64,000 nt of DNA from Lachnospiraceae bacterium UBA4260 (GCA_002395235.1 DGWK01000037.1:7706-71705); one strand, 5' to 3'. Shown: positions 36,350 through 45,349, numbered from the stretch's first letter. The notes: generated by a model not told the origin, from the sequence alone. Program-made: numbers and translations.

Positions 36350-37000
36350 TTATGGACGGACAGACAGATCCTGTATTTCATCTTTGTGTCCGCACAGATC
36401 CTTCTTCTCGCTCTCATACATGCCGACTTTATAATAGAAAGTCGATCTCGAGAGTCCGCAGATCTGTGCCGCCTTACACGCTGTGATACTCCCTCCTTTC
36501 CACGCTTTGTAAATCTCCGGGAAGTTGTCCGGCAGTTCGATCACCGGCCTGCCGAATTTGACGCCTCTTGCCTTGGCCGCCTCGATTCCTTCCCTTTGTC
36601 TGCTCCGTATGTTCCCGCGCTCGTTCTCCGCCACAAAGGACAGGACCTGCAGCACGATGTCACTGAGGAATGTACCCAGAAGGTCTTTCCCTCTTCGCGT
36701 ATCCAGGAGCGGCATCTCGATCACCACGATGTCCGCCCCCTTCTCCCTTGTCAGAAACTGCCACTGCTCGACGATCTCTTTGTAATTTCTCCCCAGTCTG
36801 TCGATGCTCTTGATGTAGAGCAGATCATCCTTTCGCAGTTTCTTTACCATGGCCTTGTACCTGGGCCTGTCAAAATCTTTCCCCGACTGTTTATCAACGA
36901 AAATATTGTTCTCGGGCACACCAATTTCACGCATTGCTGCCAGCTGCCGGTCCTCATTCTGGTCCCGGGAGCTGACTCGGACGTAACCATATGTATTCAT
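36350..37000 (-). CDS. Small serine recombinase, island 3 distal copy
   Basis: 216 residues from the ATG at 37000, which aligns with the starts of the other recombinases and has GAAAGG upstream; the frame is open further 5' but that part has no homology. Ser10 in YVRVSS, SGKDF, IKSIDRLGRNY, AENERGNIRSRQREG and a C-terminal helix-turn-helix (ACKAAQICGLSRSTFYYKV) are present. The C-terminal extension reads GHKDEIQDLSVRP; the DNA encoding it resembles the noncoding sequence beside site L in island 3 (35535-35565), which suggests that a recombinase gene and its 3' flank were duplicated. A TATAAT at 37065-37070 on the minus strand is a possible -10. Confidence 0.92.
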   Translation of the reverse strand: MNTYGYVRVSSRDQNEDRQLAAMREIGVPENNIFVDKQSGKDFDRPRYKAMVKKLRKDDLLYIKSIDRLGRNYKEIVEQWQFLTREKGADIVVIEMPLLDTRRGKDLLGTFLSDIVLQVLSFVAENERGNIRSRQREGIEAAKARGVKFGRPVIELPDNFPEIYKAWKGGSITACKAAQICGLSRSTFYYKVGMYESEKKDLCGHKDEIQDLSVRP

Positions 37001-37098
37001 CACGACTACCTTTCTGTCTCTACTTACGCTGTCAAAATTCTGATAGACGTTCTTGATACATATCATTATAACTGTTACATTGCTTTTTGTGGTAAAAA

Positions 37099-37144
37099 GA
37101 AACCGAAAGCACAAAATTTACGTTAAATTTGTGCTTTCGGTTTC
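37099..37144. terminator. Intrinsic terminator of the hisS-aspS operon
   Basis: GAAACCGAAAGCACAAA and TTTGTGCTTTCGGTTTC form a perfect 17-bp stem with a 12-nt loop. On the minus strand it is followed by TTTTTACC, 20 bp past the aspS stop. It insulates the pilus island from housekeeping transcription. Confidence 0.88.
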
Positions 37145-37163
37145 TTATTTCATTTTTTAAGAT

Positions 37164-38954
37164 TTACTCTTCCGTCTTGATGATCGCGATGGAGAGTTCC
37201 TCCAGCTGCTTCTCGTCGACGACGTTGGGAGCTTCGCTCATCAGGTCGACGGCGTCCTTGTTCTTGGGGAAGGCCATGACGTCGCGGATGCTCTCCGCGC
37301 CGGTCATCAGCATGGCGAAGCGGTCGATGCCGTAGGCCAGTCCCGCGTGCGGCGGTACGCCGTACTTGAAGGCGGTCAGAAGGAAGCCGAACTTCTCCTG
37401 GGCTTCCTCGGGCTTAAGGCCGATGACTTCGAACATCTTCTCCTGGATGTCGTTCTGGTGGATTCTGACGCTGCCGCCGCCCAGCTCTACGCCGTTGAGG
37501 ACGATGTCATAGGCTTTGGCCCTGACGGCGCCGGGATCGGAATCGATCAGGTGCCAGTCCTCATCCATGGGCATGGTGAAGGGATGGTGCATGGCGACGA
37601 ATCTCTCCTCCTCGTCGCTCCATTCGAGCAGCGGGAACTCCACGACCCACAGGAAGTTGAACTTGTTGTGGTCGATCAGGCCCAGTTCTTCGCCGAGTTT
37701 GAGTCGGAGCGCGCCCAGGACGTTCCAGACGATCTTGTTCTGGTCAGCCGCAATCAGCAGTAAGTCGCCCTTTTCGCCGCCCATTCTCTCGACGATCGCT
37801 TTGATCTCGTCTTCTGTCATGAATTTGGCAAAAGAGCACTTGACGCTGCCATCATCCTTGAGCTGGATGTAAGGCAGGCCCTTGGCGCCGTAGCCCTTGG
37901 CGAAAGTGACCAGCGCGTCGATCTTCTTTCTGGCCATGCCGCCCTGTCCCTTGACGTTGATGCCGCGGACGGAGCCGTTCTTCATGGCCGCCGCATCGGC
38001 CAGTACCGCAAAGCCGCAGTCCTTTACCACGTCCGTGATGTCCACGAGCTTCATGCCAAAGCGCGTGTCGGGCTTGTCGGAGCCGTAGTCGTTCATGGCG
38101 TCGATCCACTTCATTCTGGGAAGGGGAAGCTCGACATCCAGGTCAAAGGTCTTCTTGGCCACATACTGGATCAGTCTCTCGTTGACATCGATGACGTCGT
38201 CCACGTCTACAAAGGACAGCTCCATATCGGCCTGGGTGAACTCGGGCTGTCTGTCCGCGCGCAGGTCCTCGTCGCGGAAGCACTTGGCGATCTGGAAGTA
38301 CCTGTCAAAGCCGGAGCACATCAGCAGCTGCTTGAAGAGCTGCGGAGACTGGGGCAAAGCATAGAAATTGCCGGGGTGAACGCGGCTGGGCACCAGGTAG
38401 TCTCTTGCCCCTTCAGGCGTGGACTTGCACAGGATAGGGGTCTCGATCTCGAGGAATCCTTCTCCGGCCATGAACTCTCTCATGTTCTGGATCATCTGGC
38501 TTCTGAGGATCAGCCTTCTCTGCATATCGGGACGGCGAAGGTCCAGGCTTCTGTATTTGAGGCGCAGATCTTCCTTGGTATTGCTGTTCTCCACGATGTG
38601 GAAGGGCGGCGTCTCGGACTCGGAGAGGATTCTGGTCTCCTTGACCCGGATCTCGATCTGTCCGGTCGCGATGTTCTCGTTGACCGCTTCTCTCTTGCAG
38701 ACGGTTCCCACTGCCGCGACGACGAATTCCGCTCTCATCTTCTCCGCTTTGGCAAAATTCTCAGCCCCGCACTCTGTCTCCTCATAGATCAGCTGTACGA
38801 TGCCGCTTCTGTCGCGCAGGTCTACGAAGACAAGGCCTCCCTTGTTTCTCTGTTTTGCCACCCATCCCATGACGGTGACGGTCTGCCCTACGTTTGCTTC
38901 ACTAAGTTCGGCGCATCTGCATGTGCGCTTTAATCCCAACATAGACTCAGCCAT
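37164..38954 (-). CDS. aspS: Aspartyl-tRNA synthetase
   Basis: 596 residues, the usual length of the bacterial class II enzyme. An N-terminal OB-fold anticodon-binding domain (VTVMGWVAKQRNKGGLVFVD) is followed by the catalytic core with class II motif 2 (CFRDEDLRADRQPEFTQ), a GAD insertion (about 290-420) and motif 3 (GLAYGIDRFAMLM). It charges tRNA-Asp with aspartate in the cytoplasm. The start is set by AGGAGGAAACG. It follows hisS by 21 bp in the same direction, the usual Clostridia hisS-aspS operon, and the operon ends in a strong terminator. Whether it also charges tRNA-Asn cannot be told here. Confidence 0.98.
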   Translation of the reverse strand: MAESMLGLKRTCRCAELSEANVGQTVTVMGWVAKQRNKGGLVFVDLRDRSGIVQLIYEETECGAENFAKAEKMRAEFVVAAVGTVCKREAVNENIATGQIEIRVKETRILSESETPPFHIVENSNTKEDLRLKYRSLDLRRPDMQRRLILRSQMIQNMREFMAGEGFLEIETPILCKSTPEGARDYLVPSRVHPGNFYALPQSPQLFKQLLMCSGFDRYFQIAKCFRDEDLRADRQPEFTQADMELSFVDVDDVIDVNERLIQYVAKKTFDLDVELPLPRMKWIDAMNDYGSDKPDTRFGMKLVDITDVVKDCGFAVLADAAAMKNGSVRGINVKGQGGMARKKIDALVTFAKGYGAKGLPYIQLKDDGSVKCSFAKFMTEDEIKAIVERMGGEKGDLLLIAADQNKIVWNVLGALRLKLGEELGLIDHNKFNFLWVVEFPLLEWSDEEERFVAMHHPFTMPMDEDWHLIDSDPGAVRAKAYDIVLNGVELGGGSVRIHQNDIQEKMFEVIGLKPEEAQEKFGFLLTAFKYGVPPHAGLAYGIDRFAMLMTGAESIRDVMAFPKNKDAVDLMSEAPNVVDEKQLEELSIAIIKTEE

Positions 38955-38975
38955 GACTACTCTCGTTTCCTCCTG

Positions 38976-40238
38976 TTATTTGTTGATCGGATTGCGGTAG
39001 AACTCCTCAAACTGTTCAAAACCTCTCTCCGCCATCTGCTGTTTCTGGAACTTTTTATTCTTGGCCATGCGGGCGATCAGCACCTGCGTGCCCTCGGCTC
39101 TCTCCTTCTGGGCCTGCCGGATCACTTCGCACAGGCGCTCGGCGGGCATGTTCTTCTCGATGAGATATGCCTTCTTGACCGGGCTTCCGGGAATCTTGAA
39201 TCCCTGCTCCATAAGAATAAGGATGATTCTCTCAAAACCGATGGAGAAGCCGCAGGCAGGAACATCCTTGCCCGTGAACTTGCCGACCATGCCGTCGTAG
39301 CGGCCGCCGCCTCCGCAGCTGATGCCCAGCTCGGGCATCGCGATCTCGAAGATCGTTCCCGTGTAGTAGGACATGCCTCTCACGATCGTGGGATCAAAGA
39401 CGATCCTGAAATCCGCGGTCTTTGTCCCGTCGACGCTCTCCATGACTTCGCGCAGCGTCGGGATCACGTCGGGCTCGATGAAGCCTTCCAGCTTCTCTTC
39501 GAGGTAAGCCAGCTGGTCCTGCGCGCCCTGCAATCCTTCGAACAGGCTCACATAGCGGTCTCTCATCTCTTCGGTAAATCCTTCGTCGATGAGTTCCTGC
39601 GCCGCGCCGTCCAGGCCGATCTTGTCCATCTTGTCCAGGATGATGAAAACATCCGTATATCTGTCCTCCGGGAATCCGCTGTAGGCGGCCATCGCCTTGA
39701 GGATGCGCCTCTCATTGATGCGGATCTGGAAGTTCTTGAAGCCCAGGTTTCCGAGCGTTGTCGTCGTCGCCAGGATCAGCTCGATCTCCGCGAGGTTGCT
39801 CGGCTCGCCAATGATGTCGATGTCGCACTGCATGAACTGGCGGTATCTGCCCTTTTGCGGGCGGTCCGCTCTCCACACGTTGCCCATCTGCAGCGCCTTG
39901 AAGGGCATGGGCAGTTCGTTCTGGTGCGCGGCAAAATAGCGAACAAGCGGAACTGTCAGATCATACCGAAGTCCTCCGTCCACCAGGTCCGCTTCGCTCT
40001 GCGCTTCTTCAAGCTTGAGCTTCTCGCCTCTCTTGAGGATCTTGAAAATCAGCTTCTCGTTGTCTCCGCCCTGCTTGCTTGTCAGGTTTGCAATATTCTC
40101 AACACAAGGCGTCTCGATGGACTGAAATCCGAACTCCGCATACGTCTTCTTGATGACGGAGATGCAGTAGTCACGGATCTCCATCTCTGCGGGCAGGATG
40201 TCCTTCATGCCTGTGACCGGTTTCTTGATCAGTGTCAT
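38976..40238 (-). CDS. hisS: Histidyl-tRNA synthetase
   Basis: 420 residues from the ATG at 40238 (MTLIKKPVTGMKDILP), which has AAAGGA upstream; an ATG 48 bp earlier gives an N-terminal extension not found in the family. Class II motifs are visible: motif 2 with RYRQFMQCDIDIIG, the HisS signature GGGGRYDGM and motif 3 with GFSIGFERI. The C-terminal anticodon-binding domain is short, ending KNKKFQKQQMAERG. It charges tRNA-His in the cytoplasm. It is transcribed from the promoter at 40308-40336 together with aspS. No T-box hairpin is evident in the short leader. Confidence 0.97.
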   Translation of the reverse strand: MTLIKKPVTGMKDILPAEMEIRDYCISVIKKTYAEFGFQSIETPCVENIANLTSKQGGDNEKLIFKILKRGEKLKLEEAQSEADLVDGGLRYDLTVPLVRYFAAHQNELPMPFKALQMGNVWRADRPQKGRYRQFMQCDIDIIGEPSNLAEIELILATTTTLGNLGFKNFQIRINERRILKAMAAYSGFPEDRYTDVFIILDKMDKIGLDGAAQELIDEGFTEEMRDRYVSLFEGLQGAQDQLAYLEEKLEGFIEPDVIPTLREVMESVDGTKTADFRIVFDPTIVRGMSYYTGTIFEIAMPELGISCGGGGRYDGMVGKFTGKDVPACGFSIGFERIILILMEQGFKIPGSPVKKAYLIEKNMPAERLCEVIRQAQKERAEGTQVLIARMAKNKKFQKQQMAERGFEQFEEFYRNPINK

Positions 40239-40307
40239 GATTATGTCAGTTCCTTTCTCTATTCTTAAATGGTTCGTTTCGTACATTTACTGTATTCACA
40301 ACAATTC

Positions 40308-40336
40308 ATTGTACAATTAATCAACTGTGAAATCAA
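40308..40336 (-). promoter_or_regulatory. Promoter of hisS-aspS
   Basis: On the minus strand TTGATT (40331-40336), a 17-bp spacer and TACAAT (40308-40313) form a good sigma-A promoter, giving a leader of about 60 nt. Confidence 0.68.
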
Positions 40337-40432
40337 TGTTCCGAATTAAACTTGAGCGAGGAACTGACGCCTCTTATGGGGATTTGTTGTGGATTTTCTG
40401 TGGATTTGCGGTGGGGCGATTCTCGGGTTTGG

Positions 40433-41587
40433 TCAGATTCCTCTGTAGTGGCCGATTCCGATTTCTTCTGCGAGGCCCTTCATCTGCAGTCCCATCATGC
40501 AGGCAGTAAACTCCTCTGCGTCGATATGCTTTCCCAGAATGCTCTCTACTCTGCTGATCAGGAAATCCATCTCCATGATATCTCCGCACCCAAGCGCATC
40601 GAATAGCACCGCCTCCATGCCGGACAGTTCATCCCTTCTTCGATTTCTCTGCTTTCTCTTCTTTTCATAAAGATCCGTGCCGCTGTCACTCACCCCAAAG
40701 AAATGTTCAATAATTGTATCCGGTGAGCAGGCTATTCCTGCGCCCTGCGCTATGAGGACATTGCACCCGTCACTTAATGCATCGCTCACTCTCCCCGGCA
40801 AAGCAAAGATTTCGCGTCCCTGTTCAAGGGCCGCGTCAACCGTGATCACAGTTCCGGACCTTCTTCTCGCCTCGATGACCAGTACTGCATCCGCCAGTCC
40901 GCTGATCAGCCTGTTCCTTCTGGGAAACAGCGATGCTCGGGGATGTGTGCCGGGCCTGTTCTCTGAGAGCAGCCCGCCATTTTTTGCCAAAAGATCGTAC
41001 AACTCTTTGTTATCCATCGGATAGACCACATCTACACCGCATCCGAGTACTGCATAGGATCTTCCGCCCGAAACAACAGCAGCTTTTCCTGCGATTCCGT
41101 CAACGCCTCTTGCCATGCCGCTGATCACTGCAATTCCTCTCTCAGCCAGTCTTTCCGCAAATATGCGAGCCTGTTCTCTGCCATATCCGGAACAATTTCG
41201 AGATCCTATTATCGCTACGGCAGGAATATCTTCCGGCGGAAGCTCTCCTTTATAATAAAGCGCGTAAGGACTGTCCGGAATGTCCCTGAGTTTCTTCGGA
41301 AACCAACTGTCCTCCTGACATACAAAACCAATGCCTTTTTCCTTCAGTTTTTCGGCTTCCTCAAGGGGATCACAGTTTTTTGCTACTTCTATACTACACG
41401 CCTTACTTACTGCTATGTTGTTGCTTCGGAGTTTATCTACCAGGCACATGCATATTTCTTCCTCGGACATGTTGTAGACTTCTTCGGCGCCGCTTACGCT
41501 CTCCATAAGTGCCTTTATCGTGACGTTGCCGACTCCTTTGACACATGAGAGCCAGTAAGCATATGGATTAATTGTTCTTTCTTCCAT
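40433..41587 (-). CDS. dprA: DNA processing protein DprA
   Basis: 384 residues from the ATG at 41587, which overlaps the comM stop as TAATG and has AGGGGGAC before it. The central Rossmann-like domain has AIIGSRNCSGYG, SGMARGVDGIA, FPRRNRLISGLADAVLVIEA and ALPGRVSDALSDGCN, the hallmarks of DprA/Smf. It loads RecA on incoming single-stranded DNA during natural transformation. The N-terminal region has helix-hairpin-helix-like features (VKGVGNVTIKALME) and the C-terminus a winged-helix-like tail. It is translationally coupled to comM, a common competence pair. Confidence 0.95.
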   Translation of the reverse strand: MEERTINPYAYWLSCVKGVGNVTIKALMESVSGAEEVYNMSEEEICMCLVDKLRSNNIAVSKACSIEVAKNCDPLEEAEKLKEKGIGFVCQEDSWFPKKLRDIPDSPYALYYKGELPPEDIPAVAIIGSRNCSGYGREQARIFAERLAERGIAVISGMARGVDGIAGKAAVVSGGRSYAVLGCGVDVVYPMDNKELYDLLAKNGGLLSENRPGTHPRASLFPRRNRLISGLADAVLVIEARRRSGTVITVDAALEQGREIFALPGRVSDALSDGCNVLIAQGAGIACSPDTIIEHFFGVSDSGTDLYEKKRKQRNRRRDELSGMEAVLFDALGCGDIMEMDFLISRVESILGKHIDAEEFTACMMGLQMKGLAEEIGIGHYRGI

Positions 41588-43284
41588 TACTTGTCCCCCT
41601 CGCTCTCGTACCATTCTTCGATCCCGTAATATCCCTCGCTCTCACATACGGCAGAAGTGTTTCCGTCGGCATTTACATTGTAATTTACAGCTTTATGCTC
41701 AATTCTTTTTCCGGGTTCAAATTCTCTTCCCGAAGAGTACTCATCCTCACTGTATTCAGGCAGGCGAAAGCCTACTGCTGTCATCAGATCTCTCTCCAGA
41801 ATCATTTCTCTTCCGTTCAGATCGGCGATCGTTCTCGCCATTTTCAGTGTTTTGTGATAAGAACGCATGCTCATACCGAGACGCTCATAAACGCCTTTCA
41901 TTTTTTCGGCGAGCAGCGAATTCAGAGGACAGAAGTGCTCCAACGCATCCGGAGTCATGTCTGAATTATAGTTAAATGGCGTTCCTTGGAAGCGTTTTTT
42001 TTGCCTTTCAATAGCTTCCATAACGCGCCCGCGAATGATTTCGCTGCTCTCTTCCGAATCACTTCCCTGAAGATCATCGGCACTCACTCTGCTTACATGG
42101 ACTCTGAAATCAATTCTGTCCATCAGAGGGCCGCTTATTTTTCTCTGATACTTCTGTACTTCTCTCGGCGTACAGGTACATCGGTTCATATCGGGATAGT
42201 ATCCGCACGGGCACGGATTCGCAGCTGCTACCAAAAGAGGTCTTGCCGGATAGCGATATGTGCCGAAGAGTCTTCTTATTACAATTTCGTGATTTTCCAA
42301 CGGTTCTCTCAATGAATTGAGATCCGGCAGTGAGTATTCGGAAATTTCATCCAGAAACAGGACGCCCAGATGTGCTAATGTGATGAGTCCGGGAGATGGA
42401 ATATTCCCTCCTCCTATCAGAACTGCTCTTGTTACAGAGTGATGAGGTGCAATAAACGGCCTTTCGGTGATCAATGCCGTTTCTTCAGGCAGCCGGCCTG
42501 AAACGCTGTAAATCCTTGTTATTTCCAATGCTTCTTCTTGAGTCAGAGGCGGCAGGATTCCCGGCAGGCATCTGGCCAGCATGCTTTTCCCTGTTCCGGG
42601 AGGTCCCATCATAAGTACATTATGAAAGCCCGCTGCAGCGATCTCCAGCACTTTTTTGGCCTGTCTCTGGCCATGCACGGTTGAAAAATCCGGATATGCT
42701 TTATTGACGGCCTTTGAGAGGAGTTGTCCGGCGTCCACTTCCGCAGGAGGCAGGAAACTGTCTCTTTCTTTTTGATTTTTTCTCAAATAGTTAACCATCT
42801 CGGCCAAAGTTCTTACGCCGACAACTCGTATTCCGTGAACAAGTGCCCCCTCCGAGAGATTTCCGTTAGGCACTAAACAAGTCGTAACTCCTTTATTTTT
42901 TGCCTCTGCGACGATCGGCAGAATTCCCTTCACCGGTCGGATTTCACCGTTAAGGCCCAGTTCACCTGCTACAAGTACGCCTTCCGTCGCTTCTGGTTGC
43001 AAATAATCGAGGCAAACCAGGAGTCCGACACAAACCGGTAAGTCGACCAGTATGCCTCTTTTAGGAATCCCTGCGGGTGATAAATTTACCGTGATCCTCT
43101 GTGGCGGCAGATGAATTCCCAGATTTTTGAGTGCAACGCGGACTCGCTCTCCTGCTTCTCTCATCTCACCGCTCATGAATCCCACCATGTTGAATGAAGG
43201 AAGTCCATTAGAAATATCAGTCTCTACTTTCATCAAATAGCTGTCAATCCCATGAACTGCCCCTGTGAGTATACTACTGTACAT
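41587..43284 (-). CDS. comM: ComM/YifB-family AAA+ ATPase (Mg chelatase-like)
   Basis: 565 residues. An N-terminal Lon-substrate-like domain (GLPSFNMVGFMSGEMREAGERV, split over about 28-50) is followed by the AAA+ core with Walker A GPPGTGKSM, Walker B LFLDEIS and the C-terminal Mg-chelatase lid (SYHKTLKMARTIADL). Known family members are hexameric helicases that drive branch migration during natural transformation. GGAGGTGTT stands before the ATG. The last about 60 residues are unusual for the family, acidic and low in complexity (SEGYYGIEEWYESEGDK). It is co-transcribed with dprA from the promoter at 43420-43448. Confidence 0.93.
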   Translation of the reverse strand: MYSSILTGAVHGIDSYLMKVETDISNGLPSFNMVGFMSGEMREAGERVRVALKNLGIHLPPQRITVNLSPAGIPKRGILVDLPVCVGLLVCLDYLQPEATEGVLVAGELGLNGEIRPVKGILPIVAEAKNKGVTTCLVPNGNLSEGALVHGIRVVGVRTLAEMVNYLRKNQKERDSFLPPAEVDAGQLLSKAVNKAYPDFSTVHGQRQAKKVLEIAAAGFHNVLMMGPPGTGKSMLARCLPGILPPLTQEEALEITRIYSVSGRLPEETALITERPFIAPHHSVTRAVLIGGGNIPSPGLITLAHLGVLFLDEISEYSLPDLNSLREPLENHEIVIRRLFGTYRYPARPLLVAAANPCPCGYYPDMNRCTCTPREVQKYQRKISGPLMDRIDFRVHVSRVSADDLQGSDSEESSEIIRGRVMEAIERQKKRFQGTPFNYNSDMTPDALEHFCPLNSLLAEKMKGVYERLGMSMRSYHKTLKMARTIADLNGREMILERDLMTAVGFRLPEYSEDEYSSGREFEPGKRIEHKAVNYNVNADGNTSAVCESEGYYGIEEWYESEGDK

Positions 43285-43378
43285 AACACCTCCTACTTAA
43301 AACTATTTCTACGGTTACAAAATGTTTTCTCTTGAGATATTTCTCCGGAACCGGAAAGACAACTCAGAAATGATTGGT

Positions 43379-43448
43379 ACAAATCCCGAAAGAAAGAATG
43401 GGATTTGTGAGATGTGTCGATTATAAACCTTCAAAGTTAATTATTCAA
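43379..43448 (-). promoter_or_regulatory. Promoter of comM-dprA with a leader hairpin
   Basis: On the minus strand TTGAAT (43443-43448), a 17-bp spacer and TATAAT (43420-43425) make a near-consensus promoter. Shortly downstream ACAAATCCC (43379-43387) and GGGATTTGT (43400-43408) form a 9-bp hairpin in the leader, which may have a regulatory role. The sequence 43449-43570 holds nothing else I recognise. Confidence 0.65.
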
Positions 43449-43570
43449 CTGCCATTTAGTAGGGAAGGCCTCATGAATCAATAAGTAACTGTTAATTTCG
43501 TCAGGGATACGAATATTTGTCAAAATATTGCCATTTATTCGTCCATTTTAAAACGCCATAGTGCTCTTTA

Positions 43571-43700
43571 AAAACCCTTCTTCGGTGGATATTCCACCGA
43601 AGAAGGGCTTGGGAAAAGGTACTATGACATCTATAGGGATATATAGGTCTGTTTCTGTTCCCTTCTTCAGTGGAATATCCACCGAAGAAGGGTTTTAAAA
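43571..43700. repeat. Dispersed repeat with two 33-bp palindromes, copy 1
   Basis: Hairpin one (43575-43607) is CCCTTCTTCGGTGGA-TAT-TCCACCGAAGAAGGG. Hairpin two (43660-43692) is the same with one base pair changed and an ATA loop. They are separated by 52 bp containing ATCTATAGGGATATATAGG. The reverse complement aligns well with 63887-64000, including the ACT variant and the ACAGACCTATATATC spacer, so this is a dispersed REP/MITE-like element and not a simple terminator. Confidence 0.8.
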
Positions 43701-43776
43701 AAGGATATAGAGAAAATTTTTGCGTTTAAAAAATATCAATATTTTTTTAGACAAGCCTAACTGTTATAGAAATTTC

Positions 43777-44010
43777 ACTCCGGACGCCGCCCTTGCGTGA
43801 ACCCCAGATGGATGCTGTCGGTAATCGACCGACGGCGATGAACTCATGAACAGATCATTCTCTTCTGAGCCGTCGGGGTCATGCATTGTAGCATCCATCT
43901 GAGAACCCCGCAAGGGTAAACCTGCGGCGGCTGATCATCGCAGCCGATCATGGGACCTCAGGCTCCGAATCTATGAACAGAGCTGGAACGGCTTTCTGTT
44001 CGCTTTTTTA
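43777..44010 (+). ncRNA. ssrS: Probable 6S RNA
   Basis: Two distant segments pair to form a long rod: CCCTTGCG (43790-43797) with CGCAAGGG (43909-43916), and CAGATGGATGCT with AGCATCCATCTG further inside, with bubbles between. Outer GCCGC pairs with GCGGC. The 3' side AGGGTAAACCTGCGGCGGC closely resembles the conserved 3' end of 6S RNA (CCTGCGGCGGC). An extended -10 (TGTTATAGA, 43762-43770) precedes it and an intrinsic terminator closes it. 6S RNA mimics an open promoter and holds sigma-A RNA polymerase in stationary phase. The mature 3' end may lie before the terminator, as the core ends near 43945. Confidence 0.72.
43975..44009 (+). terminator. Intrinsic terminator of the 6S RNA unit
   Basis: GAACAGA (43975-43981) pairs with TCTGTTC (43995-44001), extended by GC pairs inside, then GCTTTTTT. 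Confidence 0.7.
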
Positions 44011-44035
44011 GCAATATGTATTGACGTCAGGTGGT

Positions 44036-45334
44036 TCACAGCAGGTAATCCGCCATGACATAGTTGGCAACGTCAAGGCCGTATTCGGTGAGCGCAAGTC
44101 TTCCGCCGTTTCCGGAACATGCAGGCTCTCCACTGTCTCCGGGAAATGCCGATCTTGCGCTGTTCCCGGGAAGGCGGCGAATAAGGTTCTGCGAGATATG
44201 TCTGCGCAGGACTTCGCCATATTGATCTTCTATTCTTGTGCCGAATCGCTCTTCGAATTCACTTTCTGATACGCCATCGGTCATGCGAAGGCCAAGGTAC
44301 ATGAATTCTTCCATTCGGTCTTCTTTGGTCATTTTCTGATTTTCGCAGCGGAGTGCGGCTGTGTTCTGCTCTTCGATCAGTCTGCGATATAGTGACATCT
44401 GGTCCGGGTTCTTGAAGCGCATGCCTCCCAGGTCTGAGGAGGCGCCGAGTCCAAGGCCCAGGTATTCGTGTCCGGTCCAATAGCCGCAGTTGTGCCTGCA
44501 CTCGTATCCTTCACGGGCGTAGTTGGAGATTTCGTAGCGCCTGTAGCCGTTTTCTGCAAGGAATTTCTTAGTGAAATGGTAGATTTCGCGGTCTTCTTCC
44601 TCGGAGGGCAATGCCGGAAGTTCTTTTTGAGAGAACATTTTGGCGAAGGGCGTGCCTTCTTCGATGATCAGGCTGTAAGCGGACAGGTGCTCCGGCTGGA
44701 GTGCAACGGCTTCGCGCAGAGTTTTGGACCAGATTTCTATATTTTGGCCGGGGAGGGCGGACATCAGGTCGAGATTGATATTGCTGAAGCCGGCTTCGCG
44801 GGCCATGTGGAAGATCCGGCGCGCCTGGTCGGATGTATGGATCCGGCCGAGGAGCTTGAGTTCCGCGTCGTCGAAGGACTGGACGCCGATCGAGAGGCGG
44901 TTGATCCCGGCTGATCTGTATGCGCGGAGTTTGGTGAGATCTGCTGTGCCGGGGTTGACTTCCATGCTGATCTCTGCGTTGTCCATGACGTGGAAGGCAC
45001 TGAAGATTGCCTGCAGGAGGCGGTCCGCCTGTTCGGGTGTCATCAGGGAAGGGGTCCCTCCGCCGATAAAGATGGTGTCGACGGGCGCCATCATTGCGGC
45101 ATCTGTCGCTTCTGGTGCTTTCGATTCGTTATCAGACACTTCGGGTGCCGTCACTTCAGGTACTGTCACTTCGGGTGCCCGCATACGGATCTCGCGGCAG
45201 AGCAGTTCTATGTAGTCTTCTCTTTCTTCTGCGCAGGCCGGTCCCGATAAAAAATCACAATACCTGCACTTCCGCTCACAAAAAGGGAAGTGCAGGTAAA
45301 GGGAGACCGGTCCGCGGTGAATCTTTTCGTTCAT
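44036..45334 (-). CDS. hemW: HemW-type radical SAM protein (coproporphyrinogen oxidase-like)
   Basis: 432 residues. The radical SAM motif CERKCRYC (Cys 19, 23, 26) follows SLYLHFPF. IFIGGGTPS, EVNPGTAD, RLSIGVQSFDD and GYWTGHEYLGLGLGASS are all HemN/HemW landmarks. The position directly after lepA (15-bp gap) is classic for HemW, a heme chaperone that delivers heme to respiratory enzymes; it is often mislabelled HemN. Two insertions are unusual: a repetitive PEVT-rich stretch at about residues 54-80 and a Gly/Ser-rich stretch near 395-415 before LTEYGLDVAN. Both lie at loop positions and probably do not block function. Confidence 0.93.
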   Translation of the reverse strand: MNEKIHRGPVSLYLHFPFCERKCRYCDFLSGPACAEEREDYIELLCREIRMRAPEVTVPEVTAPEVSDNESKAPEATDAAMMAPVDTIFIGGGTPSLMTPEQADRLLQAIFSAFHVMDNAEISMEVNPGTADLTKLRAYRSAGINRLSIGVQSFDDAELKLLGRIHTSDQARRIFHMAREAGFSNINLDLMSALPGQNIEIWSKTLREAVALQPEHLSAYSLIIEEGTPFAKMFSQKELPALPSEEEDREIYHFTKKFLAENGYRRYEISNYAREGYECRHNCGYWTGHEYLGLGLGASSDLGGMRFKNPDQMSLYRRLIEEQNTAALRCENQKMTKEDRMEEFMYLGLRMTDGVSESEFEERFGTRIEDQYGEVLRRHISQNLIRRLPGNSARSAFPGDSGEPACSGNGGRLALTEYGLDVANYVMADYLL

Positions 45335-45349
45335 CGCTTGTCCGTCCTG

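Noticed and set aside
40239..40432. T-box riboswitch upstream of hisS
   Set aside because: The leader from the mapped promoter is only about 60 nt and shows neither Stem I nor the T-box sequence.
43571..43700. CRISPR-like array of palindromic repeats
   Set aside because: Only two palindromes with one 52-bp spacer, no further units and no cas genes; a dispersed repeat fits better.
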